Shown: positions 4,869 through 6,756 of the stretch, piece after piece
Numbering within the stretch: position 1 is the first letter of the stretch
Layout: every line of letters begins with the position of its first letter
NCBI GenBank assembly: GCA_018819375.1
Contig: JAHJQH010000011.1
Span: 1-6,756, forward strand
DNA length: 6,756 bases
Direction: 5' to 3'
Origin: Nanobdellota archaeon
GTDB taxonomy: Archaea > Nanobdellota > Nanobdellia > SCGC-AAA011-G17 > GW2011-AR20
Translations under genes and position numbers: made by a program
Notes under the pieces: generated by a model
The model's input: only the letters and a program-made list of their open reading frames with translations
Told to the model about the DNA's origin: nothing
The model's database searches: none

Positions 4869-5415
4869 AAAAAGAGACAATCTGGATTCTGAAATAATTC
4901 AGTTCTTACTCAGGCAAGAGTATCATATTAGGGGGTTGGCTAAAGCTTTAAATGAATCACATTCAACAATCCTCAGAAAGTTAGATAAGTTGGTTAAAAA
5001 GGATGTTCTTGACTCCAAGAAAGAAGGAAAAAACAAGATATTCTTTATTAAAAAGAATATTATTTCAAAAAATTATATTTTACAATCTGAGATATCTAAA
5101 CTTACATCTCTGATTAACAAATATCCTGAATTGATGGTGGTCTTAGAGGAGATATCTAGGAAAGTTGATGAAAAATTGATAGTTATATTCGGAAGTTATG
5201 CTAAGCTTAAAGTGAAAAAAGATAGTGATATTGATGTTTATATTGAAACAACAAATAGAAATATTAAACAACTGGTAGAGGGTATTCATCCTAAGATTAA
5301 TGTTAAGATTGGTCTGTTTGATTTGAAATCAAACTTAATAAAAGAGATAATAAAGAACCATATCATAGTGAGGGGTTTTGAAGAATTATATGAAAAAGAA
5401 CAATTTTTTGAGTAA
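4861..5415 (+). CDS. Winged-helix DNA-binding domain fused to MNT-type nucleotidyltransferase
   Basis: The 184-residue product has two parts. Residues 8-65 form a winged helix-turn-helix: HIRGLAKALNESHSTILRKLDKL, given here as HIRGLAKALN then ESHSTILRKLDKL, with a basic wing KKEGKNKIFFIKK. Residues 104-172 resemble minimal nucleotidyltransferases: GS motif G111-S112 (IFGSYAK) and the DxD pair D123/D125 (SDIDV). The third acidic residue of the family is not evident; the strand expected to carry it reads INVKIGLF. In MntA/HepT-like pairs the nucleotidyltransferase is the antitoxin and modifies the HEPN partner, and that is the likely role here. The added winged helix suggests it also represses its own promoter, where TGGTTCA sites are clustered. 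The gene is more AT-rich than the translation genes and overlaps the HEPN gene. Family assignment is firm; the antitoxin role is inferred. Confidence 0.85.
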   Translation: MVQKRDNLDSEIIQFLLRQEYHIRGLAKALNESHSTILRKLDKLVKKDVLDSKKEGKNKIFFIKKNIISKNYILQSEISKLTSLINKYPELMVVLEEISRKVDEKLIVIFGSYAKLKVKKDSDIDVYIETTNRNIKQLVEGIHPKINVKIGLFDLKSNLIKEIIKNHIIVRGFEELYEKEQFFE

Positions 5416-5878
5416 ATTGAAAAAAGAAGAGAAATTAGAATTAGTTGAGCCTTCTATAGAAGTTTGTTCCTCTTATCTTGAAAAAGCAGATGATTGTTTA
5501 GCTTCTGCAAAATTATTGTATGAGAACAAGTTATACGAAAATTCTGTTAGTATGTCTTATTATACTATGTATAATTCACTTATTGCTTTATTATTCAAGT
5601 TAGGCATTAAATCTGAGAATCACTCTGGTTCAATTTTATTGCTTAAACTGTTATTAGGTAAAAATGAGTTATTCGATATTGTTTCTAATGCTAAAAAAGA
5701 GAGAGTTGATAAACAATATTATGTTATTACAGAAGGTTTTGATATAACAAAAGATTCTGCAGGAGTATTAGTTTTAAATGCAGGGAATTTTCTTTTGAAC
5801 ATTAAGTTGGTTATTAAGAAATTGAATAATAAAGAAATTGATAAAATCAGGAAAGATTTTTTGATTTTGGTTGATTAA
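5390..5878 (+). CDS. HEPN-domain protein, partner of the nucleotidyltransferase
   Basis: The product is 162 residues from ATG 5390, or 166 from a TTG at 5378; the ATG is preferred. Either start overlaps the upstream gene (26 or 38 bases), so translation is probably coupled. In the longer numbering, a helical HEPN core spans about 30-150: YLEKADDCLASAKLLYEN, then NSVSMSYYTMYNSLIALL and the LGIKSENHSG turn (His82), then a helix with R109 in KKERVDKQYYV. HEPN toxins of HepT type are RNases with an R-x4-6-H motif. Here R109 is followed by Tyr114/Tyr115 instead of His, like the HEPN subfamily with an R...Y pattern, so RNase activity is uncertain. Pairing with a nucleotidyltransferase supports a toxin-antitoxin-type module. 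Confidence 0.82.
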   Translation: MKKNNFLSKLKKEEKLELVEPSIEVCSSYLEKADDCLASAKLLYENKLYENSVSMSYYTMYNSLIALLFKLGIKSENHSGSILLLKLLLGKNELFDIVSNAKKERVDKQYYVITEGFDITKDSAGVLVLNAGNFLLNIKLVIKKLNNKEIDKIRKDFLILVD

Positions 5879-5914
5879 TAAAAAAACAAATCAGCAAGGT
5901 AGTAATGTATTGTT

Positions 5915-5940
5915 AAAAAATGGTTCCCTAAAAAGGGGAA
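5915..5940 (-). terminator. Hairpin terminator for the Pro/Gln-rich gene
   Basis: On the minus strand a TTCCC/GGGAA stem with a 7-base loop (arms 5936-5940 and 5924-5928) is followed within three bases by six T. It lies 40 bases past the stop of the minus-strand gene. The plus strand has no T-run after it. Confidence 0.5.
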
Positions 5941-5979
5941 GTAATATCAAGAGATTGCAGCGAGAATAGTTTTAATCCT

Positions 5980-6705
5980 TTAATCCGGCAGCGGAACATC
6001 AAGGAAGTCTTCTGGCAGGGGTGAGTGGGGCTGTTGTGGTTGTGGAAGTTGCTGTGGAAGTGATTGTTTTGATTGTTCTGGTTGTTGTGATTGTTCTGGT
6101 AGCAGTGACTGAATTTGTTGTGAAGATTTTGTGTTTTGTTGATTGTCTGCTGATTGTGGTGTTGATGGAACTGGTGATTGTTCCTGAAGTGCTTTTTCCC
6201 GTGATTTCTTAATGTGCGGAAGAGGAATTGGTGGTGGCGGAAGGATTATTGTTTTTTGTTGTGGTTGTTTTTGCGGGGAGATTATGAGCGTTTCCCTTTC
6301 TGGCTGCAAAAGAGTTTTGGGTTTTGGTTTAGGGGGTTGTTTAGTGAGCTGTTGTTTTTGCGAGATAGGTGGTAGTTGCTTTCTTGGAGGCAGTTTATGC
6401 ATCGGCATTATTGGTGCTCCTGACTGAAGTGATTGAGTTGGCTTATGAAAAATTGATGGATTTTTTTGAAACGGGCTTCTTTGCTCTAAGAACTGCTTGT
6501 TCAGTTTTTCAATTTCCATACCTGCGGGCCCTTTATGTGGTTTTTTGTAATACTGCCCCATTAATGCAAGAACGAAGTTTTTCATAACAAGGGCATTTTT
6601 TTCCCACGGTCTTGGTCTTGGAGATTTCCTGATACCCCTGATTATATTGCCTAGCTCTTTTTTATCTGCATCCTTTACGGGGTTTGTCATAAATTCAATT
6701 GACAT
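5980..6705 (-). CDS. Pro/Gln-rich, largely disordered protein of unknown function
   Basis: I do not recognise this 241-residue protein. Residues 1-78 look foldable and basic (KKELGNIIRGIRKSPRPRPW, then NALVMKNFVLALMGQYY and a helix MEIEKLNKQFLEQ). From about 80 to the end it is dominated by Pro, Gln, Ser and Lys, with a polyproline run PPPPIPLP (156-163). The very end, EDFLDVPLPD, is acidic-hydrophobic and could be a short binding motif. There is no signal peptide or membrane helix. The N-terminal part may bind nucleic acid or a partner, with the rest as a linker; this is a guess from composition. The ATG at 6705 sits about 21 bases after a TATA-like element, suggesting a leaderless mRNA. A second ATG at 6690 is possible. 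It converges on the HEPN gene. Confidence 0.75.
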   Translation of the reverse strand: MSIEFMTNPVKDADKKELGNIIRGIRKSPRPRPWEKNALVMKNFVLALMGQYYKKPHKGPAGMEIEKLNKQFLEQRSPFQKNPSIFHKPTQSLQSGAPIMPMHKLPPRKQLPPISQKQQLTKQPPKPKPKTLLQPERETLIISPQKQPQQKTIILPPPPIPLPHIKKSREKALQEQSPVPSTPQSADNQQNTKSSQQIQSLLPEQSQQPEQSKQSLPQQLPQPQQPHSPLPEDFLDVPLPD

Positions 6706-6722
6706 CTTATTTCTGGACCTGG

Positions 6723-6728
6723 TTTATA
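6723..6728 (-). promoter_or_regulatory. Candidate TATA box for the Pro/Gln-rich gene
   Basis: The minus strand reads ACTATAAACC, centred about 21 bases before ATG 6705. This would place initiation at or just before the start codon, giving a leaderless or nearly leaderless message. Confidence 0.45.
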
Positions 6729-6756
6729 GTGTTTTATTTGTGGGTTTTTATTTCTG

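Noticed and set aside
4858..5878. Cassette as part of an insertion sequence or integrated element
   Set aside because: No transposase, integrase, terminal inverted repeats or target-site duplication could be found around it; composition and orientation are the only hints of transfer.
6021..6587. Plus-strand ORFs opposite the Pro/Gln-rich gene
   Set aside because: Their Val/Gly/Cys-rich composition mirrors Gln/Pro codons on the other strand, and no promoter or SD precedes them.

Overview
The window is archaeal. The genes for aIF2 gamma, aIF5B and ribosomal protein eS6 are archaeal/eukaryotic-type translation genes. The likely promoters are TATA boxes (TTTATATA-like), and genes start either leaderless or behind short G-rich Shine-Dalgarno (SD) sequences. 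Small gene sizes, tight packing, and Lys/Gln/Pro-rich tails suggest a small-genome DPANN-type lineage such as Woesearchaeota or Pacearchaeota. That placement is an inference from style, not from a tree.

Layout: positions 1-125 hold the T/C-rich downstream flank of aIF2 gamma, an 18-bp tandem repeat and possibly the first codons of another minus-strand gene. Positions 126-1478 (minus) encode aIF2 gamma. Positions 1610-3990 (minus) hold a two-gene operon, infB (aIF5B) then eS6, joined by a coupled stop/start. Positions 4130-4549 (minus) encode a small unrecognised protein whose N-terminus is built from a 30-bp in-frame tandem repeat. Positions 4550-4860 are an intergenic region with a 13-bp repeat array, a TATA box facing each way and a cluster of TGGTTCA half-sites. 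Positions 4861-5878 (plus) are a two-gene cassette: a winged-helix/nucleotidyltransferase fusion and a HEPN protein. Positions 5980-6705 (minus) encode a Pro/Gln-rich, mostly disordered protein of unknown function that converges on the cassette.

Functionally, the minus-strand genes are a translation-initiation cluster. aIF2 gamma delivers initiator tRNA, aIF5B promotes subunit joining, and eS6 is a small-subunit protein. The plus-strand cassette is visibly more AT-rich, faces the other way and looks like an inserted toxin-antitoxin-type module. Its promoter carries a palindrome plus two more copies of the same 7-bp half-site, one overlapping the start codon, so autoregulation by its own winged-helix domain is the simplest model.

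A second theme is small tandem duplication. Unrelated units of 12, 13, 18 and 30 bp lie in or next to the gaps between genes, and 15- and 27-bp units lie inside the eS6 tail. The best candidates for something undescribed are the operator/cassette arrangement, the expandable N-terminal repeat of the unknown gene, and a short upstream ORF that overlaps the aIF2 gamma start as ATGA.
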